From the NCBI GenBank assembly GCA_025041175.1, contig JAKCFJ010000004.1, positions 496,001-560,000 on the forward strand: a stretch of 64,000 nucleotides of DNA. The letters are read 5' to 3'. Made by a program: the position numbers and the translations under genes. The DNA comes from Halobacteriales archaeon YIM A00010 (lineage in GTDB: Archaea; Halobacteriota; Halobacteria; Halobacteriales; Haloarculaceae). This document shows positions 1-8,703 of this stretch, one piece after another; the stretch's first letter is position 1; each line of letters starts with the position of its first letter. Under the pieces are notes generated by a model. The model did not search any database. It worked only from the letters and a program-made list of their open reading frames with translations, and was not told the DNA's origin.

Positions 1-1529
1 CCATCGGGTAGGGACGTCGGCTCGGTGTCCTGCAGTGTCTGTGCAGTCTGGAAAATGGTGTTCATCCATGCATAGAGATCGGCTGATTCGACGTGCTCTC
101 GGAGCTGTCGCATTCGCGTTCGCCGCTCGGCCGCTGGCATCGTCAAAGCGGTACTAATCATTTCGACAACGCCTTCTGTGTCATACGGATTGATCGTTAC
201 CGCATGGGTTCCAAGTTGATCATGAGCACCGGTGAACTCGCTGAGCATCAGAACGCCCGGGTGGTCACCCTGCGCGGCGACATACTCTTTCGCCACGAGG
301 TTCATCCCGTCGCGGAGTGAACTCACGAGGGCCACGTCGCTCTGATGGTAGAGACCAGCCATTGCCGCCCGTGAAAGCATGTCGTCTGTATAGATAATCG
401 GTTGCCAGTCGGCAGTGCCAAATCGTCTGTTAATTCGCTCGATCGCGGTCGTCACCTCCTCCTGCACTGCTTGATATGCCGGGATTTTCGATCGGCTTTC
501 GGAGGCTTTTTGGATGTATGTCATCTGCTCGCGCCACTCTGGATGTGTCTCCCAAAAGTATTCGAGCGCATCAAGGCGCTTGATGATACCTTTGGTGTAG
601 TCAAGTCGATCGACCCCGAGGACGATGGCGGTGTCGCTGGCAATCCCGTGATCGTTTGTGAATCGTTGCCAGAACGTCCGCGCGTCCGGCGAGCCACTCA
701 GTCGCGTAATCTGGGATGCGTCGACCCCCATTGGGAACGCGCGGACCACTGCCCACTGACCGTCATAGTGGATGCGACTCCGGGGCCAATCAACGGTAGC
801 ATCGTCGAGCCCGGCCGCGGCACAGCTGAGAAACTGCGCACAGTCCCGCTCAGTGTGGAATCCGAGAAGATCGTTCGCAAGCAGGCCGTTAAGCAGAGTA
901 TCGTAGTGGGGACAGACCCGAAAGGTGTCCCACGTCGGCCACGGGATGTGCCAGAACTGCATGAGGAACTGGTTCTCAGACACCTGTGAGCGGACTCGAC
1001 GCGGAGCCAGCGCAAGATGGTAGTCCTGAAACCAGATCAGCGAATCGTCTGCCGCTTGGTCGGCGACTGCATCGGCGAACGTGGTATTCACGTGGCAATA
1101 CTGCTCCCAGAACTGGTCGATGAGTCGCAAATTCGCCAGAAAGCCATGACAGAGTGGCCAGAGGACCTGATTGCTATAGCCATAATAATAGTTATCCACT
1201 TCATCGTCGCTCAACCAGAGCCGCTGGAGCGTGTATCCGGGATCACTCGGTGGCACGCGGACACGGCCGGCCTCATCCGTGACAGCTGCGTCGGCATCGC
1301 CGTCTCCCCACGCGATCCACGTGCCATCGGTCTGCTGTACTACTGGATCGAGTCCCGCTGTCAGCCCGCCAGCTGGTTCCTCAACGACGATCTGCCGCTG
1401 GCCATCGGTCTGTTCGTAGGTGTGGGCGTAGGGCTGGCGATTCGAAGCGACGATCAGGTCCTTGTCACTGAGGAGGGACGTGATGACATCACCTGATCGC
1501 TTAGTGGTAAGCTGATCGAATTGAGTCAT
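1..1529 (-). CDS. otsA: Trehalose-6-phosphate synthase (GT20), 3' end outside window
   Basis: The frame stays open from the ATG at 1529 to the window edge (about 509 codons), so the C-terminus is missing here. GT20 landmarks are visible: VASNRQPY (residues 27-34, acceptor loop), QFWHIPWPTWDTF (about 191-203), GFHTERDCAQF (223-233), DRLDYTKG (307-314, donor-phosphate binding) and SSLRDGMNLVAKEY (403-416). Family members transfer glucose from a nucleotide sugar to glucose-6-phosphate, giving trehalose-6-phosphate, a cytosolic step in making a compatible solute. The HIPWPTWD segment departs slightly from the usual HIPFP..E form. The start overlaps the stop of the upstream small gene by 4 bases, so the two are probably cotranscribed. 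A trehalose phosphatase may lie beyond the left edge, but this cannot be seen. Confidence 0.95.
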   Translation of the reverse strand, partial: MTQFDQLTTKRSGDVITSLLSDKDLIVASNRQPYAHTYEQTDGQRQIVVEEPAGGLTAGLDPVVQQTDGTWIAWGDGDADAAVTDEAGRVRVPPSDPGYTLQRLWLSDDEVDNYYYGYSNQVLWPLCHGFLANLRLIDQFWEQYCHVNTTFADAVADQAADDSLIWFQDYHLALAPRRVRSQVSENQFLMQFWHIPWPTWDTFRVCPHYDTLLNGLLANDLLGFHTERDCAQFLSCAAAGLDDATVDWPRSRIHYDGQWAVVRAFPMGVDASQITRLSGSPDARTFWQRFTNDHGIASDTAIVLGVDRLDYTKGIIKRLDALEYFWETHPEWREQMTYIQKASESRSKIPAYQAVQEEVTTAIERINRRFGTADWQPIIYTDDMLSRAAMAGLYHQSDVALVSSLRDGMNLVAKEYVAAQGDHPGVLMLSEFTGAHDQLGTHAVTINPYDTEGVVEMISTALTMPAAERRTRMRQLREHVESADLYAWMNTIFQTAQTLQDTEPTSLPD

Positions 1530-1933
1530 GGGCTTTCTGGGTGGTATCGATGTTCGGTGACGTTTGAGATCGGTGGGTCCTGCTGTCCGCCGCTCTCCTC
1601 GAACATCGTCGTGAGAGCGAGCCCCTCCGTCGATAGCGTCTCTTGTAAGGCATGATTAATTTGTTCCATGCCCGTTCGCAGCGCAGCACGCGCTGTTTCC
1701 TGTGTCGTGACACGAGCAATGAGGACATCACTCGTGAGTTCTCCACGGCGCTGGTGGGCTCTCACTTTCCAGTAATCGCCTGGCTGACGGCCCGTCTGAT
1801 TCGACCCGACCATGGCCGCTGTGGCTTCAACCTCAAACCGACCGTTATCGCGCCTGAATACGAGTTTGTTTGGCTCACATTGCGTGCATGTCCATCCCAC
1901 TGGCAGCTCGAAGTCAGCCGGAAGCGTGTTCAT
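1526..1933 (-). CDS. Hypothetical protein in the otsA operon
   Basis: A 135-residue acidic protein whose TGA overlaps the otsA ATG, a typical translationally coupled arrangement. The N-terminal third contains WTCTQCEPNKLVF (a single CxxC) followed by a charged region that reads like a small alpha/beta fold. There is no signal peptide or membrane segment. I recognise no named family. Position and coupling suggest an accessory role with OtsA, but that is inference from context only. The reality of the gene is supported by the overlap, the codon pattern and the absence of a competing frame. Confidence 0.75.
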   Translation of the reverse strand: MNTLPADFELPVGWTCTQCEPNKLVFRRDNGRFEVEATAAMVGSNQTGRQPGDYWKVRAHQRRGELTSDVLIARVTTQETARAALRTGMEQINHALQETLSTEGLALTTMFEESGGQQDPPISNVTEHRYHPESP

Positions 1934-2478
1934 ATCTCAATGAACGCAAAGGCCGATCCAGAAGGTTATGCTTGCATCAGCCGATAATTTCTGATCACAC
2001 TGAACTTCGAATACGGAATCGACGCAACCGAGTCCCGCTGGTCGATGTGCTCCATGCACTGAAACTACTGTAATAAGCAGAAAAAATTACAGCCCGTATT
2101 TCACTGTTGTTCAAATTCATTCCTTATATAGAAGCTACCGTTTGTACTACCCTTTTTGCAACCACCGATAGAAACACGTTTGGCGAATTGTCTTGAACCT
2201 GCTGATGATAGGGTGACTAGTCATCGGTCGAAGCATACGTTATACGATCGGTTCGATTACCGGTTTCACGTTATGGGCTCTAGCGGGGGGAAGACACCGG
2301 TTCTCAGTATCAGCGATTATTGTGAGTACGACACCGAAGGAGCACGATATTCCTATCGAATTCGTCATATGGAATATTTTTGGCAATGCCTCGATCAGTA
2401 CCGTGTCTTCTTCGACAGGGCCCACCTGCAGTCGTCTGACAACATAGCACTTACGTACCGCACGGATCAACTGGACAT
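1934..2478. other. Intergenic stretch, 545 bases
   Basis: Between the divergent otsA operon and the small Hsp20-like gene. It becomes AT-rich around 2075-2160. Open frames here have no coding character that I can support. It probably holds the promoters of both flanking units. Confidence 0.5.
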
Positions 2479-2721
2479 ATGGAAACGCCGAGCCAGCTTC
2501 GTTCGGCTGCGAACACGCGAGAGGACATTGCGATTACTCACCGCGAATATGATGAGAAAAACGTCATCGCTGTTGACTTCGGACCCGACGCCATGCCATC
2601 GCTCGACATCGTCGGCGAGTCGGTTATTGTCGTTGCGGGTGATCGCCAGTTCGAGTTCGAGCGGCCAGCGGAAGCAACCGACATCACCACCAACGACGGT
2701 ATGCTCATCATCAAAGAGTAG
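2479..2721 (+). CDS. Small Hsp20-like haloarchaeal protein (DUF7127 type)
   Basis: An 80-residue protein opening METPSQLRSAA and ending in a beta-rich tail (VIAVDFGPDAMPSLDIVG, then TTNDGMLIIKE). It resembles the short haloarchaeal proteins annotated as Hsp20/alpha-crystallin-like or DUF7127; this naming is from memory and moderately certain. A clear paralogue lies at 41117-41359 on the other strand, with the same opening (GTPSQLQSAANK) and the same ending TTNDGMLIIKG, which strongly supports both as real genes. The alternating hydrophobic pattern of the last 45 residues fits a beta-sandwich. A larger frame starting upstream at 2156 is rejected because it lacks coding signal. Confidence 0.8.
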   Translation: METPSQLRSAANTREDIAITHREYDEKNVIAVDFGPDAMPSLDIVGESVIVVAGDRQFEFERPAEATDITTNDGMLIIKE

Positions 2722-3316
2722 CGTGTTCCCAATGTATTTGTGGCTTCGGGCACGCGGGGGGAGGTATAACTATTGCTCTCGATTGTGGTACTGTTGACAT
2801 AGTACCGATCTGATTCCTCGCATTGGCTTAGTCTTTCGACCGATAGCCCTAGTTGAAACACCTGCCGAACCACGATCTAGGATGGATGATTATTGGAATT
2901 CATTCAGAATGATGGATTATCTCTAGGTTCGAGTCTCGCTGTGCCCTGAATCGAAAGCTGTACCAACGCGTGCTTGCAGTGCCGTCCACCACTATTGATG
3001 ACTTAGGCGGGGCACCGCAATTCTCATGCAGTTGTCCTGGGACAGAAGTGCCTACCAAACGTCGGTCAGATGTCTGAAATCCTATAATACGAAGAGAGTT
3101 TTATTAGCAAGGAACGCCCCGTGTCGGGTACCGCCAAGATCGCAGTCGATTCGTGGCCAGACCAGACACTACTATGAGTACGAGAGAGCAACACTAATAG
3201 TGGCGACTTGTATTTACTCCCGTACTATTGTAATGGCTACTCGTCAAGTAGGGACGTAAACAGTATCGTTTTCTCATCTGAGAAGGGACCGACTCACCCA
3301 GCATCTTCATTACTGA
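2722..3316. other. Intergenic or degenerate stretch, 595 bases
   Basis: Nothing recognisable on either strand. Short open frames show no family signal. A GGTTCGAGTC near 2926 resembles a tRNA T-loop, but no tRNA fold forms around it. Confidence 0.4.
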
Positions 3317-3526
3317 CATGAGGCCGACACGATCGCCGACCTTCGGGGGGAATATGTGCTCGGTGATTGGGCGACCACGCAGGATCGGCCTTCGGGGCGG
3401 CTGTTCGCTGCCGAGCCGCCGGAGGAGAGCGGTCCCTGGTCAATGGAGGAACTGGAGGTGGCTACCACCGAGAGTGGCCGTATCGAACGCAATGTTTTGG
3501 GTTCAGCCGTGACTCCTAGGGTGTAG
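3317..3526 (+). pseudogene. C-terminal remnant of PQQ-dependent sugar dehydrogenase
   Basis: In the frame that follows the TGA at 3314, 69 codons read with clear similarity to the end of glucose/sorbosone dehydrogenase-type six-bladed propellers: DLRGEYVLGDW, then SGRLFAAEPPEE and WSMEELEV. Family members have PDLRGRYVFGDW and GRLF...P followed by W.ME at the same spacing. There is no start codon in the frame and the rest of the roughly 400-residue enzyme is absent, so this is a 5'-truncated relic. It is the first of five relics packed between 3.3 and 7.3 kb. Confidence 0.75.
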
Positions 3527-3582
3527 ACAGTACTCGGGCAACGCCGAGGAAGTTGACGAGGGTTAGTTCGTGGTCGGTACTG

Positions 3583-3996
3583 TCACTGACGGAGGAATAG
3601 TAGGCCATTCACCCAGATGTGCCACACGGCTCCGAATACGATCAGTAGGGAGAGTCCAACGAGTATGAATCGTTGGGCCGGTAATGCCCAGCCCGGTGCC
3701 CGAAACACATCGAGACGCGACGTGACTGCCCACACTAACATGATAAGGAAAGTAAACAGGCCAAGGCCGAGAACGATCCCTGCGCTAAGATGCGTCGAAA
3801 TGAAGTTTTCACGCGCAGCGGCGAACGCGATGAGTATTCCAAGCACGAGAACTCCGGCAAGCAGCGGATTGAGCATTCCCCCTCTGTAGTAGGTAGTAAT
3901 GCCAGAGGGAGGCTTTACGACGTATGGCCATACCAATATGACGAGAGAGAGTAGGCAAGCAGCGATGCTGATGACGGCTCCAGCACGGTTTCTCAT
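3583..3996 (-). CDS. Four-helix integral membrane protein (haloarchaeal, DUF7548-like)
   Basis: A 137-residue protein with four strongly hydrophobic segments (about 6-27, 43-62, 70-92 and 108-133). Between the first two is a loop with YYRGGMLNPLLAG, a sequence I associate with the haloarchaeal DUF7548 family. No catalytic motif is visible and the function is unknown. It starts at the ATG at 3996 with the motif MRNRAGAVISI. It stands alone among decayed genes, and nothing in its own frame is broken. Confidence 0.75.
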   Translation of the reverse strand: MRNRAGAVISIAACLLSLVILVWPYVVKPPSGITTYYRGGMLNPLLAGVLVLGILIAFAAARENFISTHLSAGIVLGLGLFTFLIMLVWAVTSRLDVFRAPGWALPAQRFILVGLSLLIVFGAVWHIWVNGLLFLRQ

Positions 3997-4493
3997 ATCC
4001 TCAAAGAAGCAGGTAAATGAGATAGAAGTTGGGACCTGACTTCCGGTCGTATTAAGTTACGAACCAGGCAGTCGAGCTTCGAGCACTCTATGTTCGAAAT
4101 CGATCGCCACGTATTTCCGTCGAATAACCCGACCTCAGCGTCGTCAGGTTCCCAGCTACGCTTTCTACCGCGCTCTTCTACCTGCTCCCGCACCGAGCAG
4201 AGGTTTTCGCGCCGAGTGGCTGCCGCAAACCCCGCAGTCGGCCACTCGAAATCAGCGTCGCGTTGATACACTGGAAAACGGGTCTGTGTGGGTTTCCCCG
4301 CCCGACGCTGAACCGCTGCTCTCGAACCATCTGGCAGCGTCGACTGTGGGTATGATCAGTCAATCGTATCAGGTACTGACCGGAGCAGATGGTACCCACG
4401 CTGTCTATTACAAGTATCTGTTTGCAATGCTCGTTTGATGAATACCACACACGCTTATCTGTAGTATTAAAATAAGGAGAATATGAACGATGA

Positions 4494-4939
4494 GCGGATC
4501 GAATCCCATCGGCGGGCGATCGTATCACGATCGTAGACGCCGAGAACGACGACTTCGCTGTCTCGGCGAATCCGATCATTCCGATCACCCACAGAGATGG
4601 TATCGGTCGAGAGATCAGTCCAGCCAGCAAGCGCGTGCTCGCAGCGGCGACGGGAGCGAATATCGGCAACTGAATCATGATCGTCGAACCTGTTCCCGGC
4701 ACAGCCCCCGACGTTGCGGGCGAGAACACGGCGAATCGACGGCGATGATGCTCTTCAGTACGATCATTATCGACTACATCGGTTAGGAGGAGCCACGCAG
4801 CTCGTTGTGGATGCGATCGAACGACCCTCAACGCGAAGAAAGAACGATCGATATCGCACCCGAGTTCGAGGATGACGAGCAACTGGGCACGGACGAGTTC
4901 GCCGACCTAGTTGTTGCGACTATCGAATTGATGACGTAA
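4494..4939 (+). pseudogene. icd: Isocitrate dehydrogenase relic with internal deletion and frameshifts
   Basis: The first part, in the frame beginning after the TGA at 4491, reads RITIVDAENDDFAVS, then NPIIPITHRDGIGREISPA. This is the N-terminus of haloarchaeal NADP-isocitrate dehydrogenase. After about 48 codons it joins directly to ATGANIGN and, after a stop at 4671, to EPVPGTAPDVAGENTAN, AMMLFSTIIIDYIG and finally LGTDEFADLVVATIE in shifted frames. These correspond to the C-terminal region (GANIGD, EPVHGTAPDIAGE.VAN, AMLLSG..LDYIGW, TSEYADKVVE). Roughly 300 central residues, including the isocitrate- and metal-binding sites, are missing. The deletion end points lie close to Ala/Gly-rich stretches of both halves. 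Confidence 0.8.
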
Positions 4940-5065
4940 CACTCCGTTGTGCACACCGACGTCCCCCGAAGGATCCGAAGGACGGACAATCAAGAGATCG
5001 ATCGCTCACCAGGTCAGTTTTCTCCCGGTCTTCTTTTTGCTATCGGGCTTACAGAGGAATTGAAG

Positions 5066-5425
5066 ATGGCACACGACTCAGCGAAAGACGTCGATTCGAC
5101 CGATGCAGACCACCGCGAAATCGGCAGAGGGCTGTTAGAGGAAGAGATGGGCCCAAGTTCGTCGCTCGCTCACCTCTATCGCGGAGAGATTCATCGGATC
5201 TACTTGCTATTGTTCTCGATCACACTGAGCGCGTGGATAATCCGCGTCGTGGCGTTCGCAGGTCAACCATGGCCCACCAGCGCTGCAATCGGACGGATTC
5301 CGGGCCTCGCAGTGACCGCTGTAGTCGCCGTATTCTATCTCATAGTTGTTGTTATCGCTGTACGACCTCGAACGTGGCAAGCAGAAGATGAATTCCATTC
5401 ACAGGCCATCGGCAAGCATCGGTAG
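5066..5425 (+). pseudogene. DUF2270 membrane protein with in-frame internal deletion
   Basis: The N-terminus reads MAHDSAKDVDS, then REIGRGLLEEEMGPSSS and LAHLYRGEIHRI. This is diagnostic of the haloarchaeal DUF2270 family, normally about 220-240 residues with several membrane helices. Directly after RIYLL the sequence jumps to what is normally the C-terminal third (FSITLSAWIIRVVAFAGQPW, then IGRIPGLAV and RPRTWQAEDEF). About 100 residues are missing but the frame is preserved, leaving a 119-residue protein. I start it at the ATG at 5066 because the family begins there; the frame itself is open from 4949. It may be expressed but is unlikely to keep the original fold. Confidence 0.7.
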
Positions 5426-5464
5426 CGAAGACGGCAGCAATATAACGATCGTGCAGACGGAATG

Positions 5465-6010
5465 AACGCTATCGTTCAACGCTCCGTCGTCGATAGGAAA
5501 GACGTTCAGCTGCTCTTCGTTGGAGACGGGAGCACGTACTGTTCCACTTGTGAACATCCGGTGCGCCGTAGTCCCGATATCGGAGTGGCGCGGTATATCG
5601 TCGTATTCGGCGAGTCGGTCACGGATCACACGGCGAGCGTGCTGTCCGCCTCGGTATCACTACCGAGCCCGTCGAACATCCACCGTAGTTGGATTGTGAT
5701 TTCGAGATCGTAGGGGGTGTGCCGACTGTTCGGCGATCGTAACACGGCGCTTGTGCCACAATGAAGATCGGCTCACCGTCGTAGCAGAACTCCCACTCTG
5801 GGTCGGCTGGATCTGCCGGAATCTCGTCAGGTCACGGGAATGGATCGTGGCGATGGGGGTGATCGAAGAGCTCCCAGAAACGATTCTGATACACGTCGAG
5901 TGAGAGCGATTCTGCCGGCGGTTCGAAGAAGCGACCAGTGCAGTGATATCGCCGATACGCGCGTTCGGAGACGCGTCATTTGGTTCGTAGAACGAGACGT
6001 AGCGTATAAA
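5465..6010 (-). pseudogene. YqcI/YcgG (GntA-type) family relic with frameshifts
   Basis: Reading leftward, three frames give collinear pieces of the YqcI/YcgG family: RFFEPPAESLSLDVYQNRFW, then ELFDHPHRHDPFP, a stop, PDEIPADPADPEWEFCYDGE, PIFIVAQAPCYDRRTVG, and after a further shift VIRDRLAEYDDIPRHSDIG. Intact members have W.LLQ.LH..D..PWP..V, WEFCFDGEPIF and a C-terminal RDRI..YD..P.HPDLG. Some relatives are described as haem-dependent guanidine N-hydroxylases (GntA). At least two frameshifts and one stop make this copy non-functional. The N-terminal end is unclear beyond about 6010. Confidence 0.7.
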
Positions 6011-6190
6011 TCACAGATGATCACGACTCTGACGTGCCGTCTCGCTCCTGCATCGAGAGCGATGACAGTCGTAGGCTGGCGCTCTACAGTCAAGTCCGTA
6101 AGACTTGTCGGCATCACACGCCGAGCGGACGCTTCGTTTGCAGGGTTGTTGTTTATTGAAATTGCCAGCATTTTCACGAGTGGATCACGT

Positions 6191-6685
6191 ATGTGTGCTA
6201 ATACCCTAGAGGACCTGTTCGAGGACGGATTGAAACACATGTATTACACCGAACAGCAACTCGTCGACGCGCTCGATGAGTTGGAGAGTCAGTCCTCGGA
6301 AGAGGAGATCATGGACGCCTTCTCGGAGCATCGCTCAGAAACCCAAGACCACGTTCAGCGCCTTGAGGGGGCCTTCGAAGCGATCGACGAAACGCCTGAG
6401 GCGAAGACCGACAGCGCAGTCGAAGGGCTGATCGAGGACCACGAAGCGTTCGTCGAACAAGATCCAGACCAGAACGTCCTCAACCGATACAACATCGCTG
6501 CCGGACAGAAATCAGAACACTACGAGATCGCCGCCTATGGCAATCTCATTCCCATCGCCGATCAACTCGGCATGGATGAGGTCGCCGACACGCTCGAACG
6601 CTCCCTCAGGGAGGAACAGGACGCGCTCGACGAACTCTCAACGCTCGGCGAGGAGTTCGATTACGGCCAGATCTCGTCTGACTAA
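6191..6685 (+). CDS. DUF892 / YciF-like ferritin-fold protein
   Basis: A 164-residue acidic all-helical protein beginning MCANTLEDLFEDGLKHMYYT. DUF892 (YciE/YciF, ferroxidase-like) proteins form a ferritin-like four-helix bundle. The expected metal-ligand pattern is visible: E in LYYTEQQ, E/H in EHRSETQDHVQRLE, and E/H in QKSEHYEIAAYGNL. The exact function is unsettled; members are stress-induced in bacteria and are proposed to bind iron. The start is the ATG at 6191, although the frame is open further upstream. A paralogue with the same architecture sits at 43684-44187. It lies alone between the YqcI and TrkH relics and is the only intact gene of this stretch. Confidence 0.9.
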   Translation: MCANTLEDLFEDGLKHMYYTEQQLVDALDELESQSSEEEIMDAFSEHRSETQDHVQRLEGAFEAIDETPEAKTDSAVEGLIEDHEAFVEQDPDQNVLNRYNIAAGQKSEHYEIAAYGNLIPIADQLGMDEVADTLERSLREEQDALDELSTLGEEFDYGQISSD

Positions 6686-6766
6686 CCGTGATAGGATACG
6701 CAGTACGCGAGATGGCATGTCTGCTCTCATCGGTATCGGTTCCACGAACCCGAGCGGTTCATATCG

Positions 6767-6958
6767 TCACTCATTCTCGTCCGCTTCTCCGTCTTCGGGG
6801 GGGTCAGCGGTTTCAGAGATATCGGAGCCGTCCGTCTCCTCCCATCGCCGTATTCGGATAGCGACGTACATGACGATAAACAGGTACAGTATGACTGCTC
6901 CTGTCGTGGTAGGCGAGCGTCCAGCAATGGTGACACTAGCGAATACAACGACACCCAC
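6767..6958 (-). CDS. Small two-helix membrane protein
   Basis: A 63-residue ORF with a GTG start. It has one hydrophobic segment at the very start (GVVVFASVTIAG), a second (GAVILYLFIVMYVAI), then a basic RIRRWEE and an acidic tail ending EDGEADENE. Hydrophobic codons continue upstream of the GTG (IEPIVLILFLVG), so a longer ancestral form is possible. It lies just downstream of, and in the same direction as, the TrkH relic. I do not recognise the family. The acidic tail and helix pattern favour a real, perhaps remnant, protein. Confidence 0.45.
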   Translation of the reverse strand: MGVVVFASVTIAGRSPTTTGAVILYLFIVMYVAIRIRRWEETDGSDISETADPPEDGEADENE

Positions 6959-7024
6959 GAGAAACAGTATTAAAACGATAGGTTCGATGCAGCCTCAAAC
7001 AGCATCTCGAACAACGATTCGAAG

Positions 7025-7327
7025 TCAATTATCTAGAGCACCTCTTACGACTGTCTTTACGGTAATTATTACGGGAATGAATTCGAGGCGTCCAGCCCAC
7101 ATCGAGATGACGAACGCGGCCTTCAACGGAGCGGGAAGCGTCGGTCCAACGATTCTGGTGCTGAGACCGACGTTACCCTGGATACTGGCCACTTCGAACA
7201 GCACGTTCGCCACCGTGTATCTGGATAGGCCGACCGTCAGAACGAGTAGTGCGATGAACCCTGTGATCAGCAGCGACGTGAACCAAAAAAGGGCTATCGC
7301 CGCCCATCGTTCGCTGCATCGATAGTA
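7025..7327 (-). pseudogene. trkH: C-terminal remnant of TrkH-type potassium transporter
   Basis: The frame reads WFTSLLITGFIALLVLTVG, then VANVLFEVASIQGNVGLSTR, IVGPTLPAPLKAAFVISMW and AGRLEFIPVIITVKTVV. This corresponds to the last pore-loop and final helix of TrkH/KtrB potassium-uptake proteins, whose signature is QGNVGLS (selectivity-filter glycine) followed by MW.GRLE..P. Only about 95 of the expected 500 or so residues remain and there is no start codon. The 5' truncation falls near 7327. No TrkA partner is nearby. Confidence 0.75.
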
Positions 7328-7426
7328 GGACTGTTCTCAGATGGTTCAGAATTTCATTATTTTACTGTTATATTGTCTAGTGATAGCCCTCACATCCGAG
7401 CGAATCACGATAGCACCCAGAGCCTG

Positions 7427-7449
7427 CTATTACAGGCATACGTTTGTAA
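7427..7449 (-). repeat. Palindromic motif copy 1
   Basis: Core TTACAGGCATACGTTTGTAA preceded by CTA. It is a near-palindrome shared with 14576, 17572 and 29213. Here it lies between the TrkH relic and the NAD-binding epimerase gene. This is the most divergent copy: one substitution in the left arm, and no GGGA stretch next to it. Confidence 0.7.
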
Positions 7450-7599
7450 TCCCTCTGCTAGTAGATATCACGCACCGGTGTTCTTTGAGTATCGGAGGAA
7501 TGAGAGATCAGTGCGTATCGATTTACGTCCGGTGATACTAGAATCGAACCTTCGGCTGCGCGCAGTGCTTTTACTTCGTTTCGACCGATACCGGTACGC

Positions 7600-8493
7600 A
7601 TGGACATACTCGTAGTGGGAGGCGATGGGTTCGTCGGTCGGCATCTCTGTGCTGCACTCGCAGACCGTGGTCATGATCTCGCTGTGCTTTCGCGGACACC
7701 AGATGCGTCGGTGCTTCCCGACGGAACGGAGACCATCAGCGGGGATGTGCGCTCGTACGACTCGATCAAGCACGCGTTCGGCGGTCGAGACGCCGTCGTC
7801 AATCTCGTGGCATTGTCACCGATGTATCAGCCGGCGGCGGACACGAGCCATGAGAAGGTTCACGTTGGTGGGACACGAAACGTCGTCGGAGCCGCCAGAG
7901 AACAGGGGGTGGACAAACTCGTGCAGATGAGTTCGGTAGGAACGAAGCCGGACGGCGCGACCGGTTACATCCGTGCAAAGGGACAAGCGGAGTGGGTCGT
8001 CCTCACCGCAGATCTCGATGCGGTCATCCTCCGGCCAAACATCATGTTCGGTGACGAGGACGAGTTCACGAACTTCATCAACCAAACCACGCTACCGTAT
8101 ATGACGGCGCTTCCTGGCGGAGGTAAGACACCGTTTCAGCCGCTCTGGGTCGGTGACACGGCTGCAATGGCGGCCGAGGCCACCGAGGCGAATCGACACC
8201 GCAATGAGATCTACGAACTTGGGGGGCCTGAAGCATTGACGGTAGCCGAGGTAACGAAGTTGCTCTATCAGGCACGGGGACAGTCGGTTGTGATCCTCCC
8301 GGTTCCGATGAAATTCGTCGAGTGGGGATTACGCGCCATCTCGCCGATTTCGTCCATCCCGTTCGGAGCTGATCAGGCACGGATGTTACACCTCGATCTG
8401 AAGAGCGAGAGGAACGACCTCGCTGCGTTCGACCGCAGTGAGGATGATCTCACGACACTCGAAGCGTACTTCCAGACCAACAGCGCGATGTAG
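7600..8493 (+). CDS. NAD(P)-binding epimerase-like protein (complex I NDUFA9 type)
   Basis: A 297-residue extended short-chain dehydrogenase. The N-terminal Rossmann motif is GGDGFVGRHL (7-16). The usual NAD-binding acidic turn follows (GDVRSYDS), then VVNLVALSP and the substrate-region motif QMSSVGTKPDGATGYIRAKGQAE, where the catalytic Tyr-x3-Lys appears as YIRAK. These sequence features place it among NDUFA9-like atypical SDRs, which in haloarchaea are generally of unknown substrate. The C-terminal part (TVAEVTKLLYQARGQ) is the family's small substrate-binding lobe. It is monocistronic, starting at ATG 7600. The next gene is about 200 bases away. Confidence 0.9.
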   Translation: MDILVVGGDGFVGRHLCAALADRGHDLAVLSRTPDASVLPDGTETISGDVRSYDSIKHAFGGRDAVVNLVALSPMYQPAADTSHEKVHVGGTRNVVGAAREQGVDKLVQMSSVGTKPDGATGYIRAKGQAEWVVLTADLDAVILRPNIMFGDEDEFTNFINQTTLPYMTALPGGGKTPFQPLWVGDTAAMAAEATEANRHRNEIYELGGPEALTVAEVTKLLYQARGQSVVILPVPMKFVEWGLRAISPISSIPFGADQARMLHLDLKSERNDLAAFDRSEDDLTTLEAYFQTNSAM

Positions 8494-8703
8494 CGTCCGG
8501 ACGAGAGCATAGTCACACGCGCCGCGGTGTTCGGCCTTGGCTGTATGGAGCACATGAATTTGCGGGCCAGGCATCCATGTAATCGCGGACCGAACGGTAT
8601 CGACTCAGGTAACAGTCAACTATGGATACGATCGCAGTAGCGAATCACACGTCCGACACGACTGCTCGGAACAGAAAGACAGAACGGAATACGCTATCGA
8701 ACC

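Noticed and set aside
402-1496. Long plus-strand frames opposite otsA
   Set aside because: They are antisense shadows of the well-supported GT20 gene; no family signal.
2915-2950. tRNA-like T-loop GGTTCGAGTC
   Set aside because: No acceptor, D or anticodon stem can be formed around it.
4178-4882. 234-codon minus frame
   Set aside because: Opposite the isocitrate dehydrogenase relic, no family resemblance, atypical composition.
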